From positions 558,001-622,000 of the forward strand of contig CAVQAI010000009.1 in assembly GCA_963710495.1 (NCBI GenBank): DNA of 64,000 bases, read 5' to 3'. Positions 35,046 through 43,595 of this stretch are shown here, in pieces. Position 1 is the stretch's first letter; each line of letters opens with the position of its first letter. The stretch comes from Bog-756 sp963710495. GTDB lineage: Bacteria > Actinomycetota > Acidimicrobiia > Acidimicrobiales > RAAP-2. The translations under genes were made by a program, and so were the position numbers. The notes under the pieces were generated by a model. That model did not search any database. It was not told where the DNA came from and saw only the letters and a program-made list of their open reading frames with translations.

Positions 35046-35758
35046 CTCGAACGCGGCGGCCGCGGTGCCGCCGCTGCGTCCGTCAGCTGGAGTGCGTTCA
35101 TGCACAGCCGGGTCAGTTGGTCGGCCCCCGCCTCGAAGTCGAAGTCCAGCTGACCCTGGACGAACCACATCTCGGCGAAGCGGGTCACCATGGCGGTCAG
35201 CGCCGACGCCGCCATCACCGGGTCGAGCCCCGGATCGGCCCGATCTTGCCGTTGCAGACGCCGGATGGCATCCTCGGTCTGCTTGGTGTAGATCGCCTGC
35301 TGGGCCAACCGGGCCCTCCGCACTTCGTCGTCGTAGCGGGAGACCTGTTCGATGACCCCCATGATCCCCGCCTCGTCCCGGTACTCGGCGAGATAGCGGC
35401 GGTTCGACTCGGCCAGACGCTGCCGCATGGTGGCATGGGCCGAGGAGTCGAGGAGACCGCTGTCGATGATCGAGCGTGAGCTCAGCTGGTCCTCCTGGGC
35501 CCTCGCCACCTCGCGGAAGATCTCTTCCTTCGACTCGAAGTAGTGGTAGAAGGACCCGTGCGACAGACCGGCCCGCTCGGAGATGTCCGAGATGCGAGCC
35601 TCGAGGAACCCGTTCTCCTCGAAGATCTCCTTGGCCGCATCGAGGAGCCGGGTCCGGGTCCGCGCCCCTTTCGGCGATCGGGGGCCGATCGGCTTGTCGC
35701 CGGCCGCCGGCCCACCGGCCCCGGGCGGCGCCTTGGCCGGGTCGACCGTTGGGGTCAC
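35042..35758 (-). CDS. TetR family regulator
   Basis: 238 aa with a proline/glycine-rich amino extension, then the helix-turn-helix at 54-74 ending GLSHGSFYHYFESKEEIF. The carboxy half is helical and acidic. GTG 35758 has GAGGG six bases upstream; longer readings lack family similarity. It sits between the DUF35-thiolase fusion and the FMN reductase on one leftward transcript. It may recognise the GACATCGATGTC palindrome in that operon's promoter or the block-2 15-mer; the sequence does not decide. Confidence 0.87.
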   Translation of the reverse strand: MTPTVDPAKAPPGAGGPAAGDKPIGPRSPKGARTRTRLLDAAKEIFEENGFLEARISDISERAGLSHGSFYHYFESKEEIFREVARAQEDQLSSRSIIDSGLLDSSAHATMRQRLAESNRRYLAEYRDEAGIMGVIEQVSRYDDEVRRARLAQQAIYTKQTEDAIRRLQRQDRADPGLDPVMAASALTAMVTRFAEMWFVQGQLDFDFEAGADQLTRLCMNALQLTDAAAAPRPPRSR

Positions 35759-35834
35759 GCCAGCCCTCGCCGGCGCCGCGCCCCTCGAACGGGCCCGGGA
35801 CCGGAGCGCCCGACCGGTCGCCGGACGGCGCCCC

Positions 35835-37460
35835 TCATGCCTCCCCCCGCTGGAGCAGCAGCACCCCCGAGGGGGTGCCCCCACCCGTGGCCACGACGGC
35901 GGTGGTGGCCGCGTCCACCTGGCGCTCACCGGCCTGGTGTCGAAGCTGGACCATGGCTTCGTAGATGAAGCCGAACCCGTGGGTCCGTCCCTCCGAGAGC
36001 TGCCCGCCGTGCGGATTGACCGGGACATCACCGTCCGGCCCGATCCTCCGACCGTGGTCCAGCCAGTCCTGGGCCTCGCCGAAGCCGCAGAAGCCCAGCG
36101 CTTCGATCCACGAGATGGCGTTGAACGTGAATCCGTCATAGATGAGGGCGAGGTCGACGTCGGCCGGTCCGAGGCTGGTGCGGCTCCAGAGGTGGGTCGA
36201 CTGGCCGAGCAGCTGCGGCTCATGGGTCACCGTCCCCTGGTCCCAGGAGACCCGCTCGGTGATCTGCGTCCCGACCGCCTCGACCCGGACCGCCGGGTTC
36301 GGGAGGTCGCCGCCCACCGAGGCGTCGGAGACGATCACCGCCACCGCTCCGTCACAGGGGACGTCGCAGTCGTAGAGCCCGAACGGGCTGGTGATCGGGC
36401 GAGCAGCCATGTAGTCGTCCATGGTCATGGGCGCCCGGTAGATGGCGGCCGGGTTGCGGCCGGCGTTGGCTCGTCCGTTGAGGGCGATGATGCCGAGCAG
36501 CTCCTTCGAGGCACCGTAACGGTGCAGGTACTGCGAGGCGTTCATGGCGATCCAATTGGCCGCCGACACGGCCCCGAACGGCATGCGCCAGGCCATCCAC
36601 CCCGAGGCCCGGCCCCCGCCCGGTCGCCCGAGCCCGAGGGCCGAAAAGGTGGACTCCCAGACGGTGCGGAAGCAGAGGACGTGCCGGCACAGCCCGCCGG
36701 CCACCGCCAGCATGGCGGCGATCAACGCGCCACCCGGCCCGGGGATGTCGCCACCCCCGTTGATCCAGGTGGGCCGGAGGCGGAGCGCCTCCTCGACGGC
36801 GGTGACCCCTCCCTCGCTCATCCCCGCCCCGGCACTCCCCGGGTAGGTCGACAGCCCGTCGATGTCCTCGAAGGTCAGGCCGGCGTCGGCCACGGCCCGG
36901 GTGCAGGCGTCCATGGTCAACGAGAGTGGGTCGACCATCAGCCGCCGCCCGAGCGCCGAGCGCCCGACCCCGGACAGGACGGCCCGGTGCTCGAAACGGT
37001 CGGGACCGAGCGGCGGGCGCACGAGCGGGCGCTCGGGACCCGGGACCCGCTCGGTGGTGTCGGTCACGCCGGTGGGCTCGAACAGCGGGAGCCATACATC
37101 GTCGACCTGCTCGAACCGGACGGCGACCTCCTGGCCGATGTGGACGTCGGCCGGGTCACAACCGACGATGTTGGTGGTCAGGCGAACGTCGGGATCCTCG
37201 GCCAGGGCCACGTTGGCGATCACGTACGGTGGCTCGAACCCGGGCAGCCACTGGTGGGCGTTCACCGTGTAGCCGATCACGGTGGCCCGGCCGCAGACGA
37301 CCTCCTCCTGCCGGCGCCGGCTCCGGCACACGGGGCAGATCGGGACCGGCGGATGCACGAGCTTCCCGCAGTCCCCGCAGGACTGGATCCGGAGGCACCC
37401 GTCGGCGCCCGAGGTCCAGAACCAGTCGCTCCCCGGGACCAACTCCGGCAGGGGTCTCAC
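35835..37460 (-). CDS. DUF35 (zinc ribbon/OB) fused to a thiolase-like lipid-transfer protein
   Basis: 541 aa. Residues 1-130 are a DUF35 module: zinc ribbon C28-xx-C31 and C42-xx-C45, then an OB fold. From about 155 to the end is a thiolase-fold domain of the SCP-x/Ltp2 kind, lacking a classical thiolase Cys-Ser-Ser motif. In mycobacterial and Thermomonospora steroid catabolism, Ltp2 and a separate DUF35 protein form the retro-aldolase that removes the last side-chain piece. Here both are one chain. It probably cleaves a beta-hydroxyacyl-CoA. GTG 37460 is used; the promoter lies at 37503-37528. Confidence 0.85.
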   Translation of the reverse strand: MRPLPELVPGSDWFWTSGADGCLRIQSCGDCGKLVHPPVPICPVCRSRRRQEEVVCGRATVIGYTVNAHQWLPGFEPPYVIANVALAEDPDVRLTTNIVGCDPADVHIGQEVAVRFEQVDDVWLPLFEPTGVTDTTERVPGPERPLVRPPLGPDRFEHRAVLSGVGRSALGRRLMVDPLSLTMDACTRAVADAGLTFEDIDGLSTYPGSAGAGMSEGGVTAVEEALRLRPTWINGGGDIPGPGGALIAAMLAVAGGLCRHVLCFRTVWESTFSALGLGRPGGGRASGWMAWRMPFGAVSAANWIAMNASQYLHRYGASKELLGIIALNGRANAGRNPAAIYRAPMTMDDYMAARPITSPFGLYDCDVPCDGAVAVIVSDASVGGDLPNPAVRVEAVGTQITERVSWDQGTVTHEPQLLGQSTHLWSRTSLGPADVDLALIYDGFTFNAISWIEALGFCGFGEAQDWLDHGRRIGPDGDVPVNPHGGQLSEGRTHGFGFIYEAMVQLRHQAGERQVDAATTAVVATGGGTPSGVLLLQRGEA

Positions 37461-37502
37461 CGGGGATCTTCGTTCGAGAGGAAGGGCATGGTCGGTCGCT
37501 GA

Positions 37503-37528
37503 AGTATAGACATCGATGTCGACGTCAA
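37503..37528 (-). promoter_or_regulatory. Promoter with palindrome in its spacer
   Basis: On the - strand TTGACG (37528-37523) and TATACT (37508-37503) resemble -35 and -10 boxes, separated by only 14 bases. The perfect 12-bp palindrome GACATCGATGTC (37509-37520) fills almost the entire spacer. It lies 43 bases upstream of the DUF35-thiolase GTG. Confidence 0.45.
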
Positions 37529-37544
37529 TTTTCCACCCGGGCGG

Positions 37545-38585
37545 TCAGCCCAGGACGGCGAGGATGTGCGGCAGCTCGGCCGTGGTCACGATCCCCGGCG
37601 GTGCGGCGCAGACGGCGGTGACCGCGTTGACGGCCCGGTTGGCCGTGTACGAGGGGGACATGTCGGCCATGCGTTCGAGCGGGACGGGAAAGACCAGGTC
37701 GACCTCGAGCGGTGCATCCCCCTCCACCGACACGTGCCAGCCCGTCGGACGCACCTCCCAACCCGGATCGAGCTCGGGAGTGCAGTACCAGGTGGCCCGG
37801 AACTCGAGCACCGCCCGGCCGGACCGGATCCCGGCGACGGCGATGCGCTGGGCGGCCACCGTTCCCGCCTCCAAGGGGCCGGCGGCGAGCACGGCCCGCC
37901 CGGTGGCGGTCGCCACCTCGCCACTGGCCTCGATCGAGTCCAGCCGGATGGAGAGGGCCTCGGCCAGGGTCTCCAACGACGGGCCGAAGCTGGCTTTCAG
38001 ATGGGCGACGCGCCGATCGTCGGAGTCTCCGGGCGGGCGGCCGAAGCCCATCACCTCGAACAGCAGCTCGGGGGAGGCGCGCCGGGACAGGTCGGCGGAC
38101 TCCTCGATCACCAGCCGGTCGAGACGTCGCTGGATGGAGGTGAGGGCCAGCGGGACCGCTTCGGTGATGAATCCGGGGCTGCTGCCGGTGCTGTGGATCG
38201 AGGTCCGGCCCTGCCGGCAGGCTCTGTCGACCCGGGACCGGACCGCCGGCTCGAGGCTGGCGGCCCGGTGGAACTCGCCCCGGGTCGTGACGATGTTGGC
38301 CCCGGCCCGGAGCAGGAGGCAGACGGCGTCGAAATCGCAGGAGCGGGGCATGTACAGCACGCAGTCCGGGCCGAGCTCGACGATCTCGTCCGGGTCGGCG
38401 GTGGCCCGCACCCCGGTGGGCCCCAGGCCGCAGAGGTCGCCGGCGTCCCGGCCCGCCTTCTCCGGGGTGTGCACGTAGAGGCCGACCAACTCGAGGGCGG
38501 GATGCTCGATGACCGCCCGGAGGGACCGGGCACCGATGTTGCCGGTGGCCCACTGGACGACCCGGAGCCGCGGCGGGCCGGTCAT
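37545..38585 (-). CDS. Dihydrodipicolinate reductase-like NAD(P)-dependent dehydrogenase
   Basis: 346 aa. The amino-terminal Rossmann fold VVQWATGNIGARSLRAV and the overall length match the DapB-like family that includes 2,4-diaminopentanoate dehydrogenase, not true lysine-pathway DapB (about 245-270 aa). Its role in catabolic clusters is unclear: oxidative deamination or ketone reduction are options. ATG 38585 overlaps the stop of the lyase gene by four bases. It is the last gene of the NtaA-CaiB-lyase-DapB-like operon. The stop is followed 16 bases later by the next operon's promoter. Confidence 0.82.
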   Translation of the reverse strand: MTGPPRLRVVQWATGNIGARSLRAVIEHPALELVGLYVHTPEKAGRDAGDLCGLGPTGVRATADPDEIVELGPDCVLYMPRSCDFDAVCLLLRAGANIVTTRGEFHRAASLEPAVRSRVDRACRQGRTSIHSTGSSPGFITEAVPLALTSIQRRLDRLVIEESADLSRRASPELLFEVMGFGRPPGDSDDRRVAHLKASFGPSLETLAEALSIRLDSIEASGEVATATGRAVLAAGPLEAGTVAAQRIAVAGIRSGRAVLEFRATWYCTPELDPGWEVRPTGWHVSVEGDAPLEVDLVFPVPLERMADMSPSYTANRAVNAVTAVCAAPPGIVTTAELPHILAVLG

Positions 38586-39487
38586 GGGTCGAGGGCCGCC
38601 TTGTGCAGCACGTTGGCGGCCAGCCGCATGTGGGCGGCGTCCACCAGCCGGCCGTCGTGGCTGATGGCGCCGACACCCCGGTCCTCGGCGCTCCGGTAGG
38701 CCTCGACCGCGGCCCGGGCCGACTCCACCTCGGCCGCCGTCGGGGAGAACACCTCGTTGGCGACGCCGATCTGATCGGGATGGATGGCCCATTTGCCGTC
38801 GAAACCGAGCAGGCTGGCCCGGACGGCGGCCGTCCGGTACCCGTCGAGGTCGCCGTAGGCGGGGAAGGGCGCGTCGATGGCGTCGATGCCGGCCACCCGA
38901 GCCGCCGTCAGGACCTGGGCCCGGGCGAAGTGCCAGAAGTCGCCGGGGTAGTCCCCCACCGGGTCGAAGTTCCCGTCCACCCGGGCCCCCAAGGAGGCCG
39001 ACAGGTCGCCGGCGCCGAGGATGATGGCTTCGAGCCGATCGCTCGACCGGGCGATGTCCACCGCGTTGGCCAGGCCCTCGGCCTCCTCGATCAGGACCTC
39101 CAGGCCGATCGGCCGCTCCAGGCCCAGCCGGGTCTCCAGCTGGGTGAGGAGAACGTCGACCCACCACACGTCGCGCCCCGAGCGGGCCTTGGGGACGATC
39201 AGCACGTCGAGCGCCTCCCTGGCCCCCGAGACGATCTCGATGATGTCCCCGTGGCACCAGGGTGTCTCGAGGCCGTTGATGCGCACGGCCCGGACCGTCC
39301 GTCCCCAGTCGAGGCCGACGAGTGCGTCCACCGCGATGGCCCTGGCCGATTCCTTGGCCGAGGGCGCACAGGCATCCTCGAGGTCCAAGAAGACGAGGTC
39401 GGCCCCGGAACGGGCGGCCTTCTCGCACATGTGCTGGTTGCTGGCCGGCGTCGCCAGCTCCGAACGGCGGGCCCGTGGCTCATGCAT
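38582..39487 (-). CDS. HpcH/HpaI-CitE family CoA-ester lyase
   Basis: 301-aa TIM barrel related to the citrate lyase beta subunit and L-malyl/beta-methylmalyl-CoA lyase. FLDLEDACAPSAK near 33-45 and RINGLETPW at about 78 are hallmarks, together with GLEVLIEEAEGLANA and KWAIHPDQI that bind metal and substrate. It probably splits a beta-hydroxyacyl-CoA (malyl- or citramalyl-like) into acetyl- or propionyl-CoA and an oxoacid. ATG 39487 is 17 bases from the CoA-transferase stop. A CoA-transferase directly upstream is a logical supplier of the CoA ester. Confidence 0.9.
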   Translation of the reverse strand: MHEPRARRSELATPASNQHMCEKAARSGADLVFLDLEDACAPSAKESARAIAVDALVGLDWGRTVRAVRINGLETPWCHGDIIEIVSGAREALDVLIVPKARSGRDVWWVDVLLTQLETRLGLERPIGLEVLIEEAEGLANAVDIARSSDRLEAIILGAGDLSASLGARVDGNFDPVGDYPGDFWHFARAQVLTAARVAGIDAIDAPFPAYGDLDGYRTAAVRASLLGFDGKWAIHPDQIGVANEVFSPTAAEVESARAAVEAYRSAEDRGVGAISHDGRLVDAAHMRLAANVLHKAALDP

Positions 39488-39504
39488 CGTCGTCCCCCGA
39501 CTCC

Positions 39505-40710
39505 TCAGATGACGCCGGCCGTCTGGAGCCGGGCCAGCTCGTCGGGGCCGATCCCGAGCAGCCCGGCGTAGACGCGCTCGTTGTCGGCTCCCAAGGCCGG
39601 TCCCAGATGGTCGACTCGTCCCGGGGTGTCGGAGAGCAGGGCGACCGGCGCCTGCACGGTCACCGTGCCGAGGTCGGGGTCGGCCACCGGCCGGAACGAG
39701 CCCCGGGCGCGCAGATGCTCGTCGGCCAGGAGTTGCTGGGCGTCGTAGACCGGCGCCGCCGCCACCTCGCCCCGCTCGAACACGTCCATGGCATCGGCCA
39801 ACGTGCGCTCGCCGACCCACTTCTCGACGAGCTCGTCCAGCTCGAGCGCCCGAGCCTGCCGCCGGACCGGGTCGACGTAGTCGGGGTCCTCGGCCAGGTC
39901 CGGGCGGCCGATGGCCCGGAAGAGCCGCACGGCGATGTTGGGCGATGCGCTGGAGATGGCCAGCCACCGGTCGTCGGCGGTGCGGTAGGCGTTGCGCGGC
40001 GCGCTGGCCTCCAACCGGTTGCCCGCTCGCTTGGGGACGACCCCGAGCTGGTCGAAGGAGAGCGTGGCCGTCTCGAGCAGGCGGGCCAGCGGCTCGATGA
40101 GATTGACGTCCACCAGCTGGCCGTCGGCCCCGTGCATGTCCCGGTGGTAGAGGGCCATCATCACGGCGGAGGCGGCGGCCAGGCCGGCGACGCCGTCGGC
40201 CAGCATGAAGGGCGGGAGGGTGGGCGGCCCGTCGGGTTGGCCGGTCAGGTGGGCGAACCCGCTCATGGCCTCGGCCAGCGTCCCGAACCCGGGCCGATCG
40301 CTGGCCGGGCCGCCCCGGCCGTAGCCGGTGACGTGGAGCATGACGATCCTCGGGTGCGCCTCGTGCACCGACTCGTAGTCCAGTCCCCAGCGGGCCAGCG
40401 CGCTGGGGCGGGCCCCGGCCACCAGGACGTCGCTGACGTCCAGCAGCCGGTGGAGCAACGCCTGTCCCTCGGCCTGCCGGAGATCGAGCGTCACGCAGCG
40501 CTTGTTCCGGCTCATGCTCTTCCAGAAGATGCCGATGCCGTCCCGCCGGTCCCCCCAGGTACGTAGCGGGTCGCCAGCCCCGGGCTGTTCCACCTTGATC
40601 ACCTCGGCCCCGTACTCGCCGAGGACGGTGGCGGCCAAGGGGCCGGCGGCCAGGGTGGCGGTGTCGATGACCCGCAGCCCCTCGAGGGGCCCGCGCCCCG
40701 AATCAGGCAT
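39505..40710 (-). CDS. CaiB/BaiF family III CoA-transferase
   Basis: 401 aa. RVIDTATLAAGPLAATVLGEYGAEVIKVE opens the protein in the standard CaiB/BaiF way (landmark at about 13-41), followed by SMSRNKRCVTLDLR and GYGRGGPASDRPG. The family moves CoA between acyl donors and carboxylic acids through an aspartyl-CoA intermediate. It overlaps the NtaA-type monooxygenase by eight bases and precedes the CitE-like lyase by 17 bases, so the three probably work in sequence: oxygenation, CoA loading, cleavage (inference). A second family member is at 60-61.3 kb. Confidence 0.93.
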   Translation of the reverse strand: MPDSGRGPLEGLRVIDTATLAAGPLAATVLGEYGAEVIKVEQPGAGDPLRTWGDRRDGIGIFWKSMSRNKRCVTLDLRQAEGQALLHRLLDVSDVLVAGARPSALARWGLDYESVHEAHPRIVMLHVTGYGRGGPASDRPGFGTLAEAMSGFAHLTGQPDGPPTLPPFMLADGVAGLAAASAVMMALYHRDMHGADGQLVDVNLIEPLARLLETATLSFDQLGVVPKRAGNRLEASAPRNAYRTADDRWLAISSASPNIAVRLFRAIGRPDLAEDPDYVDPVRRQARALELDELVEKWVGERTLADAMDVFERGEVAAAPVYDAQQLLADEHLRARGSFRPVADPDLGTVTVQAPVALLSDTPGRVDHLGPALGADNERVYAGLLGIGPDELARLQTAGVI

Positions 40711-42070
40711 GGGCGGCGGCCCGAGCAGCCCGCTCCGGACGGGCGATCCCCAGATGGTCTCGCAGCGTCGAGCCGGTGTAGGCGGTCCGGAACAGGCCGC
40801 GGCGCTGCAGCTCGGGGATGACCAGCCGGACCACGTCCTCGTAGGCTCCCGGCACGTGGGTGGCGGCGATCACGAAGCCGTCGCAGGCTCCCCCGCCGAA
40901 CCACTCCTCCATCTGGTCGGCGACATCCCGTCCCGTGCCGACGAACCGGGGCCCTTGGAGCAGGGTGGCCCGGTGGCCGGCCAGGTCGGCGAGCGTGACG
41001 GTGCCGCCGATGTGCTCGCGGAGGTTCTGGACCAGCCCGCGGATGCCGGACACCGAGGCGATGAGCTCGTCGGTGACCGGCGCGTCCAGCGGCAACGAGG
41101 AGAAGTCGTAGTTCATGAGCTCCGACAACAGCGCCAAGGAGGCTGTCGGGTCGACCAGGTCGTGAAGGAACACCTGCTCGCGTTCCTCGGCGTGGGCGGT
41201 CGACTCCCCGACCACCGTGTACGCCATGGGAAGCATCTTGACCGCGGCAGGATCGCGGCCGAGGGCCGCAACCCGCTCCTTCTGGTCCGCATAGTGCTTG
41301 CGGGCGACCTCGATGCTCGGGTCCCCGGTGAAGATCAGCTCGGCCCACCGGGCGGCGAAGTCGCGGCCGCGGCCGGAGGATCCGGCCTGGAGGAGCACCG
41401 GCCGGCCCTGCGGTGACCGGGGCACGGTGAGCGGGCCCCGGACTCGGAACCACTCACCCTCGTAGTTGAGCTCGTGGACCCGGTCGGGATCGGCGAACAC
41501 GGGGGTCGCCCGGTCGAGGACCAGGGCATCGTCCTCCCACGTGTCCCACAATCCGGTCGTCGCCTCCAGGAACTCGTCGGCGCGGTCGTACCGGGCATCG
41601 TGGCCGAGGTGGGCGTCGACGCCGAAATTCTGCGCTTCACCGTCGTTGACCGAGGTCACCACGTTCCAGGCCGCCCGACCGGCCGAGAGATGGTCGAGCG
41701 TGGCGAAGGTCCGGGCCACATGGAACGGTGAGTAGTACGTGGTCGAGTACGTGGCCCCCAGGCCGATCGAGCGGGTCACCCCGGCACAGACCCCGAGCAC
41801 GACGGAGAGGTCGAGCTTCACGGGACGTGCTCCCAAGCGGACGGCGTCCGCCACCGTGCCGCCGTAGATGCCGGGCATGGCCAGCCGGTCGTCGAAGAAC
41901 ATCAGGTCGAAGCAGCCCTCTTCGAGCGTCCGGGCCAACTTCTGGTAGTACCCCTGGGTCAGGAAACCGTGCTCGGTGGCCGGGTAGCGCCACGACCCGG
42001 CGTAGACGGTGGTGCTGCCCGCCTGCATGAACCCGACCAGCGACATCTGCCGCCCGCCCGTCTCACTCAT
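40703..42070 (-). CDS. NtaA/SnaA/DszA-type FMN-dependent monooxygenase
   Basis: 455-aa luciferase-like enzyme. WRYPATEHGFLTQGYY, FFDDRLAMPGIYGG, HLSAGRAAWNVVTS, GHDARYDRADEFLE and LLQAGSSGRGRDFAARWAELIFT are diagnostic of the nitrilotriacetate monooxygenase component A family. It needs reduced FMN from a separate reductase, possibly the one at 34.5 kb. Known members oxidise tertiary amines, sulphones or sulphonates, so a heteroatom-bearing substrate is possible. ATG 42070 is used. First gene of a four-gene operon. No heteroatom-specific transporter is seen nearby. Confidence 0.92.
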   Translation of the reverse strand: MSETGGRQMSLVGFMQAGSTTVYAGSWRYPATEHGFLTQGYYQKLARTLEEGCFDLMFFDDRLAMPGIYGGTVADAVRLGARPVKLDLSVVLGVCAGVTRSIGLGATYSTTYYSPFHVARTFATLDHLSAGRAAWNVVTSVNDGEAQNFGVDAHLGHDARYDRADEFLEATTGLWDTWEDDALVLDRATPVFADPDRVHELNYEGEWFRVRGPLTVPRSPQGRPVLLQAGSSGRGRDFAARWAELIFTGDPSIEVARKHYADQKERVAALGRDPAAVKMLPMAYTVVGESTAHAEEREQVFLHDLVDPTASLALLSELMNYDFSSLPLDAPVTDELIASVSGIRGLVQNLREHIGGTVTLADLAGHRATLLQGPRFVGTGRDVADQMEEWFGGGACDGFVIAATHVPGAYEDVVRLVIPELQRRGLFRTAYTGSTLRDHLGIARPERAARAAAHA

Positions 42071-42168
42071 GGGCCGTCTCGTTTGGTTGGCCACTCCATT
42101 CCACGTTCCTCCACACGACGATGACCGTCCCGGGACTCTCCGGACGGCCAGGGGCCCGATATTGCAGG

Positions 42169-43470
42169 TCAGTTCGGCTGGGCTGCGACAGCCCGGCGCG
42201 CCCGGGCTCGATAGCCTTCGAGCTTCTCGTCCGGCGTGCGGGTGCGCGTGCTCCGGGCCATGACCGACACGTCGTGGCCGGCAGCCCGGCGGCGGAGCGC
42301 CGCGACCGTCGCCTCCTCCCGCTTCACATGCGTGAACGGGTCGAACGAGTACCACCGTATGGCGTTCTCATGGGTGATCTTGTCGACGTCACGGCGCGGG
42401 ACCACACTCTGGTTGAAGACCGCCCCGAGCTCTTCGGGGGCGCCCGGCCACATCGAGTCGCTGTGCGGGTAGTCGGCCTCCCAGGCGATGTTGTCGATGC
42501 CGATCCGCTCGCGGAGCTCCACGCCGACCGGATCGCTGATGAAGCAGGTGAGGAAGTGCTCACGGAACACCTCGCTGGGCAGCCGTCCGCCGAAGTCCTG
42601 CAGCGTCCAGGCATGGTGCATGGCAAAGGTCCGGTCGACCCGATCCAAGAAGTAGGGGATCCACCCGGTGCCGCCCTCGGACAGGGCGACCCGGAGGGAG
42701 GGGTACTCCTTCAGCACCCGGGACCACAGAAGGTCGGCCGCCGCCGACTGGATGTTCATCGGCTGCAGCGTGATCATCACATCGGGAGGTGAGTCGACCG
42801 CCGGGATGGAGAGACGACCCGATGAACCGAGATGGATCGACAGGACCGTCCCGGTGTCGCAGAGGGCCCGCCAGAGCGGGTCCCAGTACTCGTCGTGGAA
42901 GCTCGGGTAGCCCAGGGCGGCGGGGTTCTCGGTGAAGGAGAGCGAGTGACAGCCCTTTTCGGCGACCCGCCGGACTTCGGCCGCGCTGAGCTCGGCGTCC
43001 CAAATGGCCGGTACCGCCATGGGGATGAAGCGGCCCGGGTAGGCCGCGCACCATTCGTCGATGTGCCAGTCGTTGTACGCCCGGACGAGGGCCAGCGAGA
43101 GATCGACGTCGTCGGTGGCGAACAGGCGTGCGGTGAAGGTGGGGAACGAGGGGAAGTTCATCGACGCAAGCACGCCCCCGGCGTCCATGTCCTTCACCCG
43201 CTCGGCGACGTCGTAGCAACCGGGGCGGACCTCGTCGAGGCTCTGGGGCTCGAGCCCGTACTCCTCCTTGGGCCGGCCGGCCACCGCATTGAGGGCGGAG
43301 TTCTCGATCACCGCCTCGCCGAACACCCAGACGTCGGAACCGTCCGACCGGCGGGTGAGCTTGGGAGCCCGATCGAGATAGGCGGCGGGCAGGTGATTGA
43401 CGAACACGTCGGGAGGCTCGATCAGATGGTCGTCGACGCTGATCAGGATGAGGTCGTCGAGCTCGATCAT
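42169..43470 (-). CDS. Amidohydrolase family 2 protein
   Basis: 433 aa. SVDDHLIEPPDVF near the start (DDH at 13-15), SIHLGSSG in the barrel and EADYPHSDSMWPG near the end give the Amidohydro_2 metal site. The last 45 residues, after DPFTHVKR, are basic and unlike the other copies. ATG 43470 has AGGGGGACC directly upstream, and a block-2 type palindrome starts ten bases further on. It is separated by 98 bases from the NtaA operon on the same strand. The substrate is unknown. Confidence 0.88.
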   Translation of the reverse strand: MIELDDLILISVDDHLIEPPDVFVNHLPAAYLDRAPKLTRRSDGSDVWVFGEAVIENSALNAVAGRPKEEYGLEPQSLDEVRPGCYDVAERVKDMDAGGVLASMNFPSFPTFTARLFATDDVDLSLALVRAYNDWHIDEWCAAYPGRFIPMAVPAIWDAELSAAEVRRVAEKGCHSLSFTENPAALGYPSFHDEYWDPLWRALCDTGTVLSIHLGSSGRLSIPAVDSPPDVMITLQPMNIQSAAADLLWSRVLKEYPSLRVALSEGGTGWIPYFLDRVDRTFAMHHAWTLQDFGGRLPSEVFREHFLTCFISDPVGVELRERIGIDNIAWEADYPHSDSMWPGAPEELGAVFNQSVVPRRDVDKITHENAIRWYSFDPFTHVKREEATVAALRRRAAGHDVSVMARSTRTRTPDEKLEGYRARARRAVAAQPN

Positions 43471-43480
43471 CGGTCCCCCT

Positions 43481-43528
43481 GAGAATGGCCCTCTCTTATC
43501 CAAGAGTGATATTATACCACCGGCGGTG
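43481..43528. promoter_or_regulatory. Divergent control region with block-2 variant
   Basis: GAGAA-TGGCC-CTCTC (43481-43495) is a near-palindromic variant of the block-2 15-mer, ten bases before the - strand amidohydrolase start. A separate perfect palindrome CACCG-G-CGGTG lies at 43518-43528, beside AT-rich TATTATACC that could be the -10 region of the + gene. Confidence 0.5.
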
Positions 43529-43595
43529 TCCGGGGAAATTCCCGTTCGACCAGGATCATCGCCCACCCCGCCTAGCCGCATTCCAAGGAGGCCCG

